64,000 bases of DNA, from assembly GCA_021166775.1 (NCBI GenBank), contig JAJPEQ010000010.1, forward strand, positions 124,001-188,000, written 5' to 3'. Origin of the DNA: Comamonas sp. (lineage in GTDB: Bacteria > Pseudomonadota > Gammaproteobacteria > Burkholderiales > Burkholderiaceae_C). The first letter of the stretch is position 1. Each line of letters opens with the position of its first letter. The position numbers were made by a program, and so were the translations under genes. This document shows, piece after piece, positions 17,770 through 26,825 of the stretch. The notes beneath the pieces were generated by a model. That model saw only the letters and a program-made list of their open reading frames with translations, was not told the DNA's origin and made no database searches.

Positions 17770-19977
17770 TCACTTCCCCGCCTGCTTTGCCTTGACCTTC
17801 TGGCGCCAGGCGTGCAGCAGCGGCTCGGTGTAGCCGCTGGGCTGCGTGAGGCCCTTGAAGACCAGATCGCACGCGGCCTGGTAGGCCATGGATTCGGAAT
17901 AACGGCCGTGCATCTTCTCGTACAGCGGATCACCCGCGTTCTGCTGGTCCACCTTGGCGGACATGCGCTCGAAGGTGGCGCGCACCTGGCCTTCGCTCAC
18001 GATGCCGTGCAACAGCCAGTTGGCCACGTGCTGGCTGGAGATGCGCAGCGTGGCGCGGTCTTCCATCAGGCCGATGTCGTGGATGTCGGGCACCTTCGAG
18101 CAGCCCACGCCCTGATCGACCCAGCGCACCACGTAGCCGAGGATGCCCTGGATGTTGTTGTCCAGCTCCTGCTGCTTTTCCTCGTTGCTCCAGTTCGGGT
18201 TGCTGGAGACGGGCACGGTGAGCAGGCCGGTGAGCAGGTTGTCGCGCTCGGCGTCGGCATGGGTCTTTTCGAGTTCCTGCTGAATCGCGGCGACGTTGAC
18301 CTGGTGGTAATGCAGCGCGTGCAGCGTGGCGGCCGTGGGGCTGGGCACCCAGGCGGTGTTGGCGCCCGCCTTGGGGTGGCCGATCTTCTGCTCGATCATG
18401 GCCTTCATCAGGTCGGGCATGGCCCACATGCCCTTGCCGATCTGCGCCTTGCCACGCAGGCCCATGGACAGGCCCACGAGCACGTTGTTCTTCTCGTACG
18501 CCTGAATCCAGGCGCTGGTCTTCATGTCGCCCTTGCGGATCATGGGGCCGGCGTGCATCGAGGTGTGCATCTCGTCGCCCGTGCGGTCCAGGAAGCCGGT
18601 GTTGATGAAGGCGATGCGGCTCGGCGCGGCGGCGATGCAGGCCTTGAGGTTCACGCTGGTGCGCCTCTCCTCGTCCATGATGCCGAGCTTGACGGTGTTC
18701 TCGGGCAACCCCAGCACCTGCTCGACGCGCGCGAAGACTTCGCTGGCGAAGGCCACTTCGGCCGGGCCGTGCATCTTGGGCTTGACGATGTAGACGCTGC
18801 CGGTGCGCGAGTTGCGGATGCCGTTGGCACCCCCCAGGCCCTTGAGGTCGTGGATCGCGATCGCCGTGGTGACCATCGCATCCAGGATGCCTTCGGGAAT
18901 CTCGCGGCCCTCGGCGCCCCAGAGGATGGCCGGGTTGGTCATCAAGTGGCCGACGTTGCGCACGAAAAGCAGCGAGCGCCCGGGCAGCACCACGTCCTGG
19001 CCATGGGCGCCTGTGTAGCGCCGGTCGGGGTTCAGGCCGCGCGTCATCCGCCGGCCGCCCTTGTCGAAGGTTTCGGTGAGCGTGCCGCGCAGGATGCCGA
19101 GCCAGTTGCGATAGCCGAGCACCTTGTCTTCGGCGTCCACGGCGGCGATCGAATCCTCCAGATCGAGGATGGTGGAGAGCGCGGCCTCGACGACCACGTC
19201 GGCCACGCCCGCCGCGTCGCTTTGGCCGATGGGCGTGGCGCGGTCGATGCGGATGTCCACATGGATGCCGTTGTTCACCAGCAGCACGCCCGAGGGGCTG
19301 GCCGCGTCGCCCTGGTGGCCGACGAATTGCGCCGGGTTTTTCAGGCCGGCGGCCGAACCGCCCTTGAGCGTGACCACCAACCGGCCGCCCTGCACGGCGT
19401 AGCCGGCGGCGTCCGCGTGCGAACCGCTCGCCAGCGGCGCCGCCTGATCGAGGAAGGCACGCGCATAGGCGATCACCTTGCTGCCGCGCACCGGGTTGTA
19501 GCCCTTGCCCTTTTCGGCGCCGCCATCCTCGCCGATCACGTCGGTGCCATAGAGCGCGTCGTACAAAGAGCCCCAGCGCGCGTTGGCCGCGTTCAGCGCG
19601 TAGCGGGCGTTCAGGATAGGCACCACGAGTTGCGGACCGGCCTGGATGGCAAGCTCCGCATCCACATGCTCGGTCGTCGCCTGCACGCCTTCGGGCGGGG
19701 GCACGAGGTAGCCGATGGTCTCCAGAAACTTGCGGTAGGCCGCCATGTCGCAGATCGGGCCGGGGTTGGCCTTGTGCCAGGTGTCGATCGCTGCCTGCAG
19801 GCGCTCGCGCTCGGCCAGCAGCGCGGCGTTCTTCGGAGCGAGGTCGGCCACGAGCGCGTCAAAACCCTTCCAGAAGGCATCAGGCGCGACGCCGGTGCCG
19901 GGCAGCACCTCGGCGTTGATGAACTGATAAAGCTCGTCGGCCACCTGAAGGCCGTGGGTACGAGTGCGTGTGGTCAT
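17770..19977 (-). CDS. glcB: Malate synthase G
   Basis: 735 residues, close to E. coli GlcB (723). Diagnostic stretches: [59 protein letters not shown] and [18 protein letters not shown], the last two carrying acidic and arginine residues of the acetyl-CoA/glyoxylate active site. It condenses glyoxylate with acetyl-CoA to give malate, allowing growth on C2 compounds and fatty acids, which fits the acyl-CoA genes elsewhere in the window. It is divergent from a LysR-type regulator, the likely controller. Confidence 0.97.
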   Translation of the reverse strand: MTTRTRTHGLQVADELYQFINAEVLPGTGVAPDAFWKGFDALVADLAPKNAALLAERERLQAAIDTWHKANPGPICDMAAYRKFLETIGYLVPPPEGVQATTEHVDAELAIQAGPQLVVPILNARYALNAANARWGSLYDALYGTDVIGEDGGAEKGKGYNPVRGSKVIAYARAFLDQAAPLASGSHADAAGYAVQGGRLVVTLKGGSAAGLKNPAQFVGHQGDAASPSGVLLVNNGIHVDIRIDRATPIGQSDAAGVADVVVEAALSTILDLEDSIAAVDAEDKVLGYRNWLGILRGTLTETFDKGGRRMTRGLNPDRRYTGAHGQDVVLPGRSLLFVRNVGHLMTNPAILWGAEGREIPEGILDAMVTTAIAIHDLKGLGGANGIRNSRTGSVYIVKPKMHGPAEVAFASEVFARVEQVLGLPENTVKLGIMDEERRTSVNLKACIAAAPSRIAFINTGFLDRTGDEMHTSMHAGPMIRKGDMKTSAWIQAYEKNNVLVGLSMGLRGKAQIGKGMWAMPDLMKAMIEQKIGHPKAGANTAWVPSPTAATLHALHYHQVNVAAIQQELEKTHADAERDNLLTGLLTVPVSSNPNWSNEEKQQELDNNIQGILGYVVRWVDQGVGCSKVPDIHDIGLMEDRATLRISSQHVANWLLHGIVSEGQVRATFERMSAKVDQQNAGDPLYEKMHGRYSESMAYQAACDLVFKGLTQPSGYTEPLLHAWRQKVKAKQAGK

Positions 19978-20135
19978 GGAAAGCCCCTTGAATCAAAACA
20001 AGCAATGACCCGGCATGCGGATCGTGAGATAGACTTTATTGCAAATAAACTTCTACATAAATAGGCCAAAACGGCAATTACTTGTGACTTATTAGCAAAA
20101 CTGAATAGGCAATCTGCCTTGCAGAATCGACCGTT

Positions 20136-20178
20136 TGGTAGCTTTCAGCGCTTGTCCAGCAAGGCTCTCATCTCCTTT
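20136..20178 (+). repeat. Dispersed short repeat, copy C (lysR leader)
   Basis: GGTAGCTTTCAGCGCTTGTC with a T-rich end fits the family core with one change (AGCTT for AGCTG). It lies directly before the LysR gene ATG and would form its leader. It fills part of the 203-base glcB/lysR gap. The rest of that gap is AT-rich and must hold both divergent promoters. Confidence 0.5.
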
Positions 20179-20180
20179 TC

Positions 20181-21158
20181 ATGGATAAATTCAAGGCCTA
20201 TTCCTCCTTCGTGTCCGTCGCCACGCGGGGCAGCCTCACGGCGGCGGCGCGGGCCGAGGGGGTGGCCCCGGCCATCATGGGGCGGCGCCTGGATGCACTC
20301 GAAGAGCACCTGGGCGTCAAGCTGCTGGTGCGCACCACACGGCGCCTCACGCTCACGCACGAGGGCAGCGCCTTCCTCGAAGACTGCCAGCGCCTGCTCA
20401 CCGACGCGGCCAACGCCGAGGCCAGCGTCTCTGCCGGCGGGGTACGCGCCACCGGGCATCTGCGCATCACCGCCCCCGCGGGCTTCGGCAGGCGCAAGGT
20501 GGCTCCGCTGGTGCCGACGTTTCACGCGCTGCACCCGGAGGTGACGATCTCGCTGAACCTCTCGGACCGCGTCATCGACCTGGCGGCCGAAGGCTACGAC
20601 TGCGGCGTGCGCGTGGGCGACCTGACCGATTCCTCGCTGGTGAGCGTGCGGCTGGCGGACAACCGGCGCCTGTGCGTGGCCACGCCGCAATACCTTGCGC
20701 GCCGCGGCACGCCGCTGCACCCCTCGGAGCTGACGCATCACGAGTGCCTCACGCTCTCCAGCGACGCCTCGCAGACGCGCGGCTGGGCCTTCAGCCTCCG
20801 GCAGGACAACGGCAGCGTGGAGGTGATGCACGTCAAGCCCGGCGGGCCGCTGGACTGCTCGGACGGACAGGTGCTGCACGACTGGTGCCTCGCGGGCCAT
20901 GGCATTGCCTGGCGCTCGACCTGGGAAGTGCAGGCGGAGGTGACCGCGGGACGCCTCGTGGCCGTGCTGGAAGATTTCGCCGCGCCGCCCAACGGGATTT
21001 TTCTGTTGCTGCCCCAACGCAAGCACCTGCCGCTGCGCGTGCGGCTGTGGATGGATTTCCTGCGCGAGCATTACGCCCAGCCGACCTTCTGGTCGGGGGG
21101 GGCTTTGGCCGCGGACAATACTTCACCCCTTCCCCCGCAAAAGGAAAACCTTCCGTGA
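20181..21158 (+). CDS. LysR-family transcriptional regulator
   Basis: 325 residues. The N-terminal winged helix-turn-helix is FVSVATRGSLTAAARAEGVAPAIMGRRLDALEEHLGVKLLVRTTR; a substrate-binding domain follows (residues 90-300) with VTISLNLSDRVIDLAAEGYDCGVRVG, typical of the CrgA-like subgroup. Divergence from glcB suggests it regulates malate synthase; this is inferred from position only. The stop overlaps the next gene by 4 bases (GTGA). The C-terminal tail after residue 300 is low complexity. Confidence 0.9.
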   Translation: MDKFKAYSSFVSVATRGSLTAAARAEGVAPAIMGRRLDALEEHLGVKLLVRTTRRLTLTHEGSAFLEDCQRLLTDAANAEASVSAGGVRATGHLRITAPAGFGRRKVAPLVPTFHALHPEVTISLNLSDRVIDLAAEGYDCGVRVGDLTDSSLVSVRLADNRRLCVATPQYLARRGTPLHPSELTHHECLTLSSDASQTRGWAFSLRQDNGSVEVMHVKPGGPLDCSDGQVLHDWCLAGHGIAWRSTWEVQAEVTAGRLVAVLEDFAAPPNGIFLLLPQRKHLPLRVRLWMDFLREHYAQPTFWSGGALAADNTSPLPPQKENLP

Positions 21159-21610
21159 TTGTCGAAAGCGTCCTGGAGTTTGCGCACATCATGGCCTTCA
21201 TCATGCTGGCCACCTTCATGACCACCGAGACGGCGCTGTGCCGTCCCGACTGGGTCAACCCGAAAGTGGTCGATCGCCTCGTGCGCATGAATGCACTCAG
21301 CCTGGTGTCGGCTGTCATCGTGCTGGCCACGGGGCTGGCGCGCACGATCTGGGGCATGAAAGGCTTGGCCTGGTACTGGTCGCAGCCTCTGCTGCACGGC
21401 AAGTTCGCGCTGCTTGTCGGGATGGCGGTGCTGCTCTTCATGGCGCGCCGTCACTATCTCGTCTGGCAGGCGCGGCTGGCGCAAGGCGGTGCGCTGCCCG
21501 ATACCGCCGAACTCAAGCGCGCACGGATGCTGGTGATGTGGTCGGCGCACCTGATGATCGTTGTCGTGGCGCTCGGTGCGTTGATGGCCCGCAGCGTGCT
21601 GACACGCTGA
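21155..21610 (+). CDS. DUF2214-family inner-membrane protein
   Basis: 151 residues from a GTG start that overlaps the lysR stop, with AAAGGAAAA as ribosome site. Four hydrophobic helices are visible (about 4-22, 47-65, 80-97, 128-146). Features such as EFAHIMAFIMLATFMTTETALC and WYWSQPLLHGKFALLVGMAVL match the DUF2214 family of unknown function. His residues in helices 1 and 3 could bind heme, but that is speculation. It is translationally coupled to the LysR regulator. Confidence 0.75.
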   Translation: MIVESVLEFAHIMAFIMLATFMTTETALCRPDWVNPKVVDRLVRMNALSLVSAVIVLATGLARTIWGMKGLAWYWSQPLLHGKFALLVGMAVLLFMARRHYLVWQARLAQGGALPDTAELKRARMLVMWSAHLMIVVVALGALMARSVLTR

Positions 21611-21623
21611 GCCGAAGCACCCC

Positions 21624-21662
21624 AAAAAACGGCCCCGGGGCAGCGACGCCTCGGGGCCGTTT
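21624..21662. terminator. Bidirectional rho-independent terminator
   Basis: AACGGCCCCGGGGC and GCCTCGGGGCCGTT pair around a short AGCGAC loop, flanked on the left by six A. On the minus strand this gives a GC stem followed by TTTTTT, a textbook terminator for psiF. It also serves the convergent DUF2214 gene. Confidence 0.8.
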
Positions 21663-21710
21663 GCGCTTGCGCGGTGCAAGCGGTTGAAGTGCAAAAAGGC
21701 GGGCAGCCGA

Positions 21711-22028
21711 TCAGGCCGCCTTGGCCAGGCACTCCTTCATGAAGGCCTTGCGCTGATCGCCCGCCAGCTTCTTGGTGTTGGCGTCGGCGTTGCAGGTCTT
21801 CATCCTGTCCTGCTGCGTGGCGGGGGCAGCCTTCTTGGCGCTCAGGCACTCCTTCATGAAGGCCTTGCGCTCATCGCCCTTGAGGGCCTTGGTCTTGGCT
21901 TCGGCGTTGCACGTGGTCATCTTCTGCTGCTGGGCCGTGGGCGCCTTGGCGGCGGGCGCATCGGCCGCCAGCGCGGCAAAGGAAAGGGTGCAACTGGCTG
22001 CAGCCAGCATGGCAAGCCATTTTTTCAT
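21711..22028 (-). CDS. psiF: PsiF-repeat periplasmic protein
   Basis: 105 residues. A signal peptide (MKKWLAMLAAASCTLSFAALA) is followed by two tandem copies of the PsiF repeat, each with a MxTCNAxAxTKxLxGDxRKAFMKECL pattern carrying two conserved cysteines. E. coli psiF is phosphate-starvation inducible; the molecular function is unknown. It stands alone between the terminator and the argS promoter region. Confidence 0.9.
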   Translation of the reverse strand: MKKWLAMLAAASCTLSFAALAADAPAAKAPTAQQQKMTTCNAEAKTKALKGDERKAFMKECLSAKKAAPATQQDRMKTCNADANTKKLAGDQRKAFMKECLAKAA

Positions 22029-22187
22029 GCCAATCTCCTAAAGGATGATGTCTCTGGTTCCCTGTCGTCAACGCGATGGCAAGGTGCACGCAGCATAGCG
22101 TGGCGCGCGCGATTTGTGCCATCGGGCAGACCCGCGAGACGCGCCCGGCGCACGGGTGCACGGTGACGGCGGCGCGACGGGACACCC

Positions 22188-22193
22188 TAAAAT
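22188..22193 (+). promoter_or_regulatory. argS: -10 element of argS
   Basis: TAAAAT lies only 10 bases before the argS ATG. If transcription begins the usual 6-8 bases after the hexamer, the mRNA would have a leader of only 2-4 bases. No Shine-Dalgarno is visible before the ATG, which agrees with leaderless or near-leaderless initiation. Confidence 0.45.
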
Positions 22194-22202
22194 CCGCCCC
22201 TT

Positions 22203-23882
22203 ATGCTCAGCGTCAAACAAGAACTGCTCGCGGCGCTGGCCGCGGAACTCGACAAGCTCTCATCCGGCGCGGGCGCGCGCGCGGCGTTCGAATCGCCCAA
22301 GGTGGCGGCCCACGGCGACTGGGCCTGCACCGCCGCCATGCAACTGGCCAGGACGCTGAAAACCAACCCTCGTCAACTTGGTGAACAATTGCAAAACGCG
22401 TTGCTCGCCACCAACGCGTACCAACGATGGGTCGATGCCATCGACATCGCCGGGCCAGGATTCCTGAACATCCGCCTCAAGCCTGCGGCCAAGCAACAGG
22501 TGGTGCGCGAGGTGCTCGGCGAACGCGAACGCTTTGGCTGGCAGCCGGATCGCGGCGAAAAAATCCTCGTCGAATTCGTCTCGGCCAACCCCACGGGGCC
22601 GCTGCACGTGGGCCACGGGCGCCAGGCAGCGCTCGGCGACGCGATCTGCAAGCTCTATGCCACGCAGGGCTGGCGGGTGCACCGCGAGTTCTATTACAAC
22701 GACGCGGGCGTGCAGATCGACACACTCACCCGCAGCACGCAGCTGCGCGCGCAGGGGGCGAAGCCCGGCGACGCCGCCTGGCCCGAGGCCGCGTACAACG
22801 GCGACTACATCCAGGACATCGCCGACGCCTTCCTCGCCCGGGCCACGGTGCAGGCCGACGACCGCGCCTTCACCGCCAGCGGCGACGTGGGCGATTACGA
22901 CAACGTGCGCCAGTTCGCCGTGGCGTATCTGCGCAACGAACAGGACAAGGACCTGCAGGCCTTCGCCCTGAAGTTCGACGAGTACTACCTCGAGTCCAGC
23001 CTGTACACGAACGGGCACGTCGAGGCCACGGTGCAGCGCCTCGTCGCCAACGGCAAGACCTACGAGAAGGACGGCGCGCTCTGGCTCAGGACGACCGACT
23101 ACGGCGACGACAAGGACCGCGTGATGCGAAAGAGCGACGGGCACTACACCTACTTCGTGCCCGACGTCGCCTACCACATCCAGAAATGGCGCCGCGGCTA
23201 CACCAAGGCGGTGAACATCCAGGGCACGGACCACCACGGCACCATCGCGCGCGTGCGCGCCGGGCTGCAGGCGGCGGATGTGGGCATCCCCCAGGGCTAC
23301 CCCGACTACGTGCTGCACACCATGGTGCGCGTGGTGCGCGGCGGCGAGGAGGTCAAGATCAGCAAGCGCGCGGGTTCGTACGTGACGCTGCGCGACCTGA
23401 TCGAGTGGACGAGCAAGGACGCGGTGCGCTTCTTTCTTCTGAGCCGCAAGCCCGACACCGAATACACCTTCGACGTGGATCTGGCGATCGCGCAGAACAA
23501 CGACAACCCGGTGTACTACGTGCAGTACGCGCATGCGCGCATCTGCTCGGTGCTGCGCGGCTGGCGTGACGATGGCGATGAGGCGCAGCTGGCCAGCGTC
23601 GATCTGTCGCCGCTCACCAGCGAGCCGGCGCAGGCGCTGATGCTGCAGCTGGCCAAATACCCGGACATGCTCACGGCCGCCGCCACGGGCAACGCACCGC
23701 ACGACGTGACCTTCTATCTGCGCGAGCTCGCCGCCAGCTACCATAGCTACTATGACGCCGAGCGCATTCTGGTCGACGACGAACCCGTGAAGCTCGCGCG
23801 CCTGGCGCTGGTGGCGGCCACGCGCCAGGTGCTGGAAAACGGTCTGGCCCTGCTTGGCGTTTCGGCACCACAACGAATGTGA
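22203..23882 (+). CDS. argS: Arginyl-tRNA synthetase
   Basis: 559 residues, normal for class Ia ArgRS. The N-terminal Add-1 domain spans about residues 1-100. [18 protein letters not shown] holds the HIGH-type signature (HVGH), and [12 protein letters not shown] stands in for KMSKS. The C-terminal DALR anticodon-binding domain ends with [21 protein letters not shown]. It charges tRNA-Arg. The ATG at 22203 is the only sensible start; the gene is followed within a few bases by the SPOR-domain gene, probably co-transcribed. Confidence 0.97.
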   Translation: MLSVKQELLAALAAELDKLSSGAGARAAFESPKVAAHGDWACTAAMQLARTLKTNPRQLGEQLQNALLATNAYQRWVDAIDIAGPGFLNIRLKPAAKQQVVREVLGERERFGWQPDRGEKILVEFVSANPTGPLHVGHGRQAALGDAICKLYATQGWRVHREFYYNDAGVQIDTLTRSTQLRAQGAKPGDAAWPEAAYNGDYIQDIADAFLARATVQADDRAFTASGDVGDYDNVRQFAVAYLRNEQDKDLQAFALKFDEYYLESSLYTNGHVEATVQRLVANGKTYEKDGALWLRTTDYGDDKDRVMRKSDGHYTYFVPDVAYHIQKWRRGYTKAVNIQGTDHHGTIARVRAGLQAADVGIPQGYPDYVLHTMVRVVRGGEEVKISKRAGSYVTLRDLIEWTSKDAVRFFLLSRKPDTEYTFDVDLAIAQNNDNPVYYVQYAHARICSVLRGWRDDGDEAQLASVDLSPLTSEPAQALMLQLAKYPDMLTAAATGNAPHDVTFYLRELAASYHSYYDAERILVDDEPVKLARLALVAATRQVLENGLALLGVSAPQRM

Positions 23883-23884
23883 AC

Positions 23885-24553
23885 ATGACAGTTAGCAAAC
23901 AACGAGGGGGCACGCTGGCGGGCTTGATCCTGGGCGTGGTGATCGGGCTGGGCATCGCGCTGGCGCTGGCGGCCTACGTCAACAAGGTCCCCGTACCCTT
24001 CCTGAGCAGCGGCTCGCGCCTGGCGGACCAGGACGCCAAGGAAGCGGCGCGCAACAAGGACTGGAACCCGAACGCCGGGCTGGTGGGCGGTGGCACAAGC
24101 GGCTCGGGCACGAAGCCGCAGGCACCCGCGAGCACGGCCACCGACCTGCCGACACCCGCGGTGACGGGGCAGACGCCCGCACCCGGCGCCGACGCCAGCA
24201 ACGACCCCCTGGGCGACCTCGCGCGCTCCAGGGCGCAGGGCGGCACCGCGCCAGCGCCAGCAGCGGCGGGCGCGGCGCCCGGCAGCGCCAGCAGCTACAA
24301 CTACTTCATCCAGGCCGGGGCCTTTCGCGCCCCGGACGAGGCCGACGCGCAGCGCGCGCAGCTGGCCATGCTGGGCTGGGACGCGCGCGTGAGCGAAGGG
24401 CAGCAGAACGGGCGCTCGGTGTACCGCGTGCGCATCGGGCCATTCGCGCGGCGCGACGACGCCGAGCAACTCAAGGGCAAGCTCGACGGCGCCGGCATTT
24501 CATCCATTCTGGTGCGCGTGGGCACGGGCGCCGCCGCAAATGCCAGCCGCTGA
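23885..24553 (+). CDS. SPOR-domain cell-division protein (FtsN-like)
   Basis: 222 residues from the ATG at MTVSKQRGG (an in-frame GTG two codons earlier overlaps the argS stop and is also possible). One transmembrane helix (about residues 9-29) follows a short basic N-terminus, then an Ala/Pro/Thr-rich linker of about 100 residues, and a C-terminal SPOR domain (YFIQAGAFRAPDEADAQRAQL to ISSILVRVG). SPOR domains bind denuded peptidoglycan at the septum. The architecture equals FtsN/DedD, and the argS neighbour is common in Burkholderiales. Confidence 0.85.
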   Translation: MTVSKQRGGTLAGLILGVVIGLGIALALAAYVNKVPVPFLSSGSRLADQDAKEAARNKDWNPNAGLVGGGTSGSGTKPQAPASTATDLPTPAVTGQTPAPGADASNDPLGDLARSRAQGGTAPAPAAAGAAPGSASSYNYFIQAGAFRAPDEADAQRAQLAMLGWDARVSEGQQNGRSVYRVRIGPFARRDDAEQLKGKLDGAGISSILVRVGTGAAANASR

Positions 24554-24628
24554 CAGGTCTCGCCGTTGAACCTTTGCCGATCAATTCCGCTCACACTTAC
24601 CCGTTGCCATTTCGGAGCATGCACGCAT

Positions 24629-25276
24629 ATGAATCGTCGTGAATTTTCCCTTTCGGCCGGCACGGCCCTCGCCGCGGCCGCCGGCCTGCCGCTGGCCGCG
24701 CACGCCAAGGATGGCAAGTTCCAGGAGGGCATCGACTACCTGGAACTGAAAAAGCTGGCGCTGACCGAGGCTCCGAAGGGGCAGATCGAGGTGGTGGAGT
24801 TCTTCTGGTACAGCTGCCCGCACTGCAACGCCTTCGAGCCCACGCTGTCGGCCTGGATCAAGGCGCTGCCCCAGGACGTGTTCTTCCGCCGCGTGCCCGT
24901 GGCCTTCAACGCCAGCTTCGTGCCGCAGCAAAAGCTCTACTACGCGCTCGAGAGCATGGACAAGGTGGCCGAGATGCACGCCAAGGTGTTTCGCGCCATC
25001 CACGTCGAGCGGCTGCCGCTGAACAAGGACGATCTGATCTTCGACTGGATCGCCAAGCAGGGGCTCGATGCCGCCAAGTTCAAGGAGGCCTACACCTCGT
25101 TCACCGTGGCCAACGGCGTGCGCAAGGCGACGCAGCTGCAGGGCGCCTACAACGTCGAGGGCGTTCCCTCCATGGGCGTGGCGGGACGCTACTACACCGA
25201 CGGCACGCTCACGGGCAGCATGAGCACGGTGCTGCAGGTGGTTGATCACCTGGTGCAGCTGCAGCGCAAGGCCTGA
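24629..25276 (+). CDS. dsbA: Thiol:disulfide interchange protein DsbA family
   Basis: 215 residues from MNRREFSLSAG. The start at 24629 has GGAG upstream; the track start 21 codons earlier is rejected. After a signal peptide ending near AHAKD, a thioredoxin fold with an alpha-helical insert carries the active site FFWYSCPHCNAFEP (CPHC, as in E. coli DsbA) and the cis-Pro loop VEGVPSMGV. It oxidises cysteines of exported proteins. The signal has twin arginines (RREFSL), unlike the Sec/SRP signal of E. coli DsbA. A good terminator follows, so it ends the argS-SPOR-dsbA group. Confidence 0.92.
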   Translation: MNRREFSLSAGTALAAAAGLPLAAHAKDGKFQEGIDYLELKKLALTEAPKGQIEVVEFFWYSCPHCNAFEPTLSAWIKALPQDVFFRRVPVAFNASFVPQQKLYYALESMDKVAEMHAKVFRAIHVERLPLNKDDLIFDWIAKQGLDAAKFKEAYTSFTVANGVRKATQLQGAYNVEGVPSMGVAGRYYTDGTLTGSMSTVLQVVDHLVQLQRKA

Positions 25277-25298
25277 AGGCCGCGCCGGCTCTTCCTGC

Positions 25299-25323
25299 AA
25301 GCGCGTCGGGGACGCGCTTTTTT
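25299..25323 (+). terminator. Rho-independent terminator after dsbA
   Basis: AAGCGCGTC-GGG-GACGCGCTT is a perfect 9-bp stem directly followed by T (six T from 25318 to 25323), about 20 bases past the dsbA stop. Confidence 0.88.
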
Positions 25324-25373
25324 CATGTCATCCGCCCGGCACGGCGCCCGCGCTTTCCTTCGGAAGCGACCGC

Positions 25374-25379
25374 TACAAT
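25374..25379 (+). promoter_or_regulatory. -10 hexamer candidate for lptA-lptB-rpoN
   Basis: TACAAT lies 31 bases before the lptA ATG and after the dsbA terminator, so the lpt-rpoN operon needs its own promoter here. A small dyad (CGCTTTCC-TTC-GGAAGCG) occupies the spacer region; no good -35 is visible. Confidence 0.4.
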
Positions 25380-25410
25380 CATTTGCAAGAACCGTGCCCC
25401 GCCTCGTCCC

Positions 25411-26037
25411 ATGAAACACTCTCCCGCCCTGCTGCTCGTCGGCGCGCTGCTGCTCGCCGCGGTCGGCGGCGTGCGGGCCGAACGAGCGGACCGCGACCAG
25501 CCCATGCACATCGAGGCCGACAGCCTGCTGCACGACGAGGCCGCGCAGACCAGCGTCTTCACGGGCAACGTCGTGATCACCAAGGGCACCATCGTGCTGC
25601 GCGGCGGCCGGGTGGAGGTGCGCCAGGACCCGCAGGGCTACCAGAGCGGCGTGGTGACGGCGGCGGCGGGCAAGCGCGCGTTCTTCCGCCAGAGACGCGA
25701 CACCGCCAGGGGCGCCCCCGAGGAATACATCGAAGGCGAGGCCGCGGAAATCGTCTGGGATGGACGCGCCGACACGGTCAGGCTCAAGCGCCGCGCCGAG
25801 CTGCGGCGCCTGCGCGCGGGCGTGCTCACCGATGACGTGAGCGGCGACCTGATCACCTACAACAACGCCACCGACGTCTTCACCGTCGACGGCTTGCCGC
25901 GCCAGGCGGGGAACAAGACCGATGGGCGCGTGCGCGCCACGCTCGCGCCCAAGGAGACGCCGGCACCCGCCGCCGCGGGACAGGCGGGCGCCCCGGCTCT
26001 GCGCGCGAGCCCCGAACTCGAGCCGCCCCCGCAGTGA
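25411..26037 (+). CDS. lptA: Lipopolysaccharide transport periplasmic protein LptA
   Basis: 208 residues. The signal peptide ([23 protein letters not shown]) is followed by an OstA-type beta-jellyroll: [43 protein letters not shown], then the repeated beta pattern ending in [12 protein letters not shown]. It forms the bridge carrying LPS from LptC to LptD. The last 40 residues are a Pro/Ala-rich tail beyond the fold. The stop overlaps the GTG of lptB. lptC and kdsC, usual upstream neighbours, are absent here; dsbA precedes instead. Confidence 0.93.
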   Translation: MKHSPALLLVGALLLAAVGGVRAERADRDQPMHIEADSLLHDEAAQTSVFTGNVVITKGTIVLRGGRVEVRQDPQGYQSGVVTAAAGKRAFFRQRRDTARGAPEEYIEGEAAEIVWDGRADTVRLKRRAELRRLRAGVLTDDVSGDLITYNNATDVFTVDGLPRQAGNKTDGRVRATLAPKETPAPAAAGQAGAPALRASPELEPPPQ

Positions 26038-26816
26038 GCGCCATGACCCGCGCCGATGCCACCGCACCGATTGCCACCAGCCAGCTGCAGGTCGAACACC
26101 TGAAGAAAAGCTATGGCGGGCGCACCGTGGTGCACGACGTCTCGCTCAAGGTGTCCAAGGGCGAGGTGGTCGGGCTGCTCGGCCCCAATGGCGCGGGCAA
26201 GACCACGTCGTTCTACATGATCGTGGGTCTGGTGCGCTGCGACGGCGGCGCCATCGCCATCGACGGGCACGACGTCACGCGCATGCCGATCCACCGGCGC
26301 TCGCACCTGGGCCTGTCCTACCTGCCGCAGGAGGCCTCGATCTTTCGCAAGCTCGACGTACAGGAGAATGTGCGCGCGGTGCTCGAACTGCAGCGCGGCG
26401 AGGACGGCAGGCCGCTTGCGTCGGCCGAGATCGAGCGGCGCCTGACCCAGCTGCTGCAGGACCTGCACGTGGAGCATCTGCGCGAGACGCGCGCGCTGGC
26501 GCTCTCGGGCGGCGAACGCCGCCGTGTGGAAATCGCGCGGGCACTGGCCACGCAGCCGCGCTTCATCCTGCTCGACGAGCCCTTTGCCGGCATCGACCCG
26601 ATCGCGGTGATCGAGATCCAGCGCATCATCGGCTTTCTCAAGGAGCGCGGCATCGGCGTGCTCATCACCGACCACAACGTGCGCGAGACGCTGGGCATCT
26701 GCGATCACGCCTACATCATCAGCGAAGGGCGGGTGCTCGCGCGCGGCGTGCCGTCCGAGATCGTGGACAACGCCGAGGTGCGCCGCGTCTACCTCGGCGA
26801 GCACTTCCGGATGTAG
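26034..26816 (+). CDS. lptB: LPS export ABC transporter ATP-binding protein LptB
   Basis: 260 residues from GTG overlapping the lptA stop (GTGA); an ATG three codons later is an alternative. Walker [11 protein letters not shown]-loop [12 protein letters not shown], signature [15 protein letters not shown], Walker [13 protein letters not shown] and the switch His in [11 protein letters not shown] are all intact. The [19 protein letters not shown] region is characteristic of LptB rather than LivF. It powers extraction of LPS from the inner membrane with LptFG, which are not in this window. Confidence 0.95.
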   Translation: MSAMTRADATAPIATSQLQVEHLKKSYGGRTVVHDVSLKVSKGEVVGLLGPNGAGKTTSFYMIVGLVRCDGGAIAIDGHDVTRMPIHRRSHLGLSYLPQEASIFRKLDVQENVRAVLELQRGEDGRPLASAEIERRLTQLLQDLHVEHLRETRALALSGGERRRVEIARALATQPRFILLDEPFAGIDPIAVIEIQRIIGFLKERGIGVLITDHNVRETLGICDHAYIISEGRVLARGVPSEIVDNAEVRRVYLGEHFRM

Positions 26817-26825
26817 GGCCGCGCC

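Noticed and set aside
17812-20064. 750-aa plus ORF
   Set aside because: Antisense to glcB; no motif; composition of a shadow frame.
23743-23760. CATAGCTACTATGACG in argS as another repeat copy
   Set aside because: It encodes the conserved [11 protein letters not shown] segment of ArgRS and lacks the CGCTTG half.
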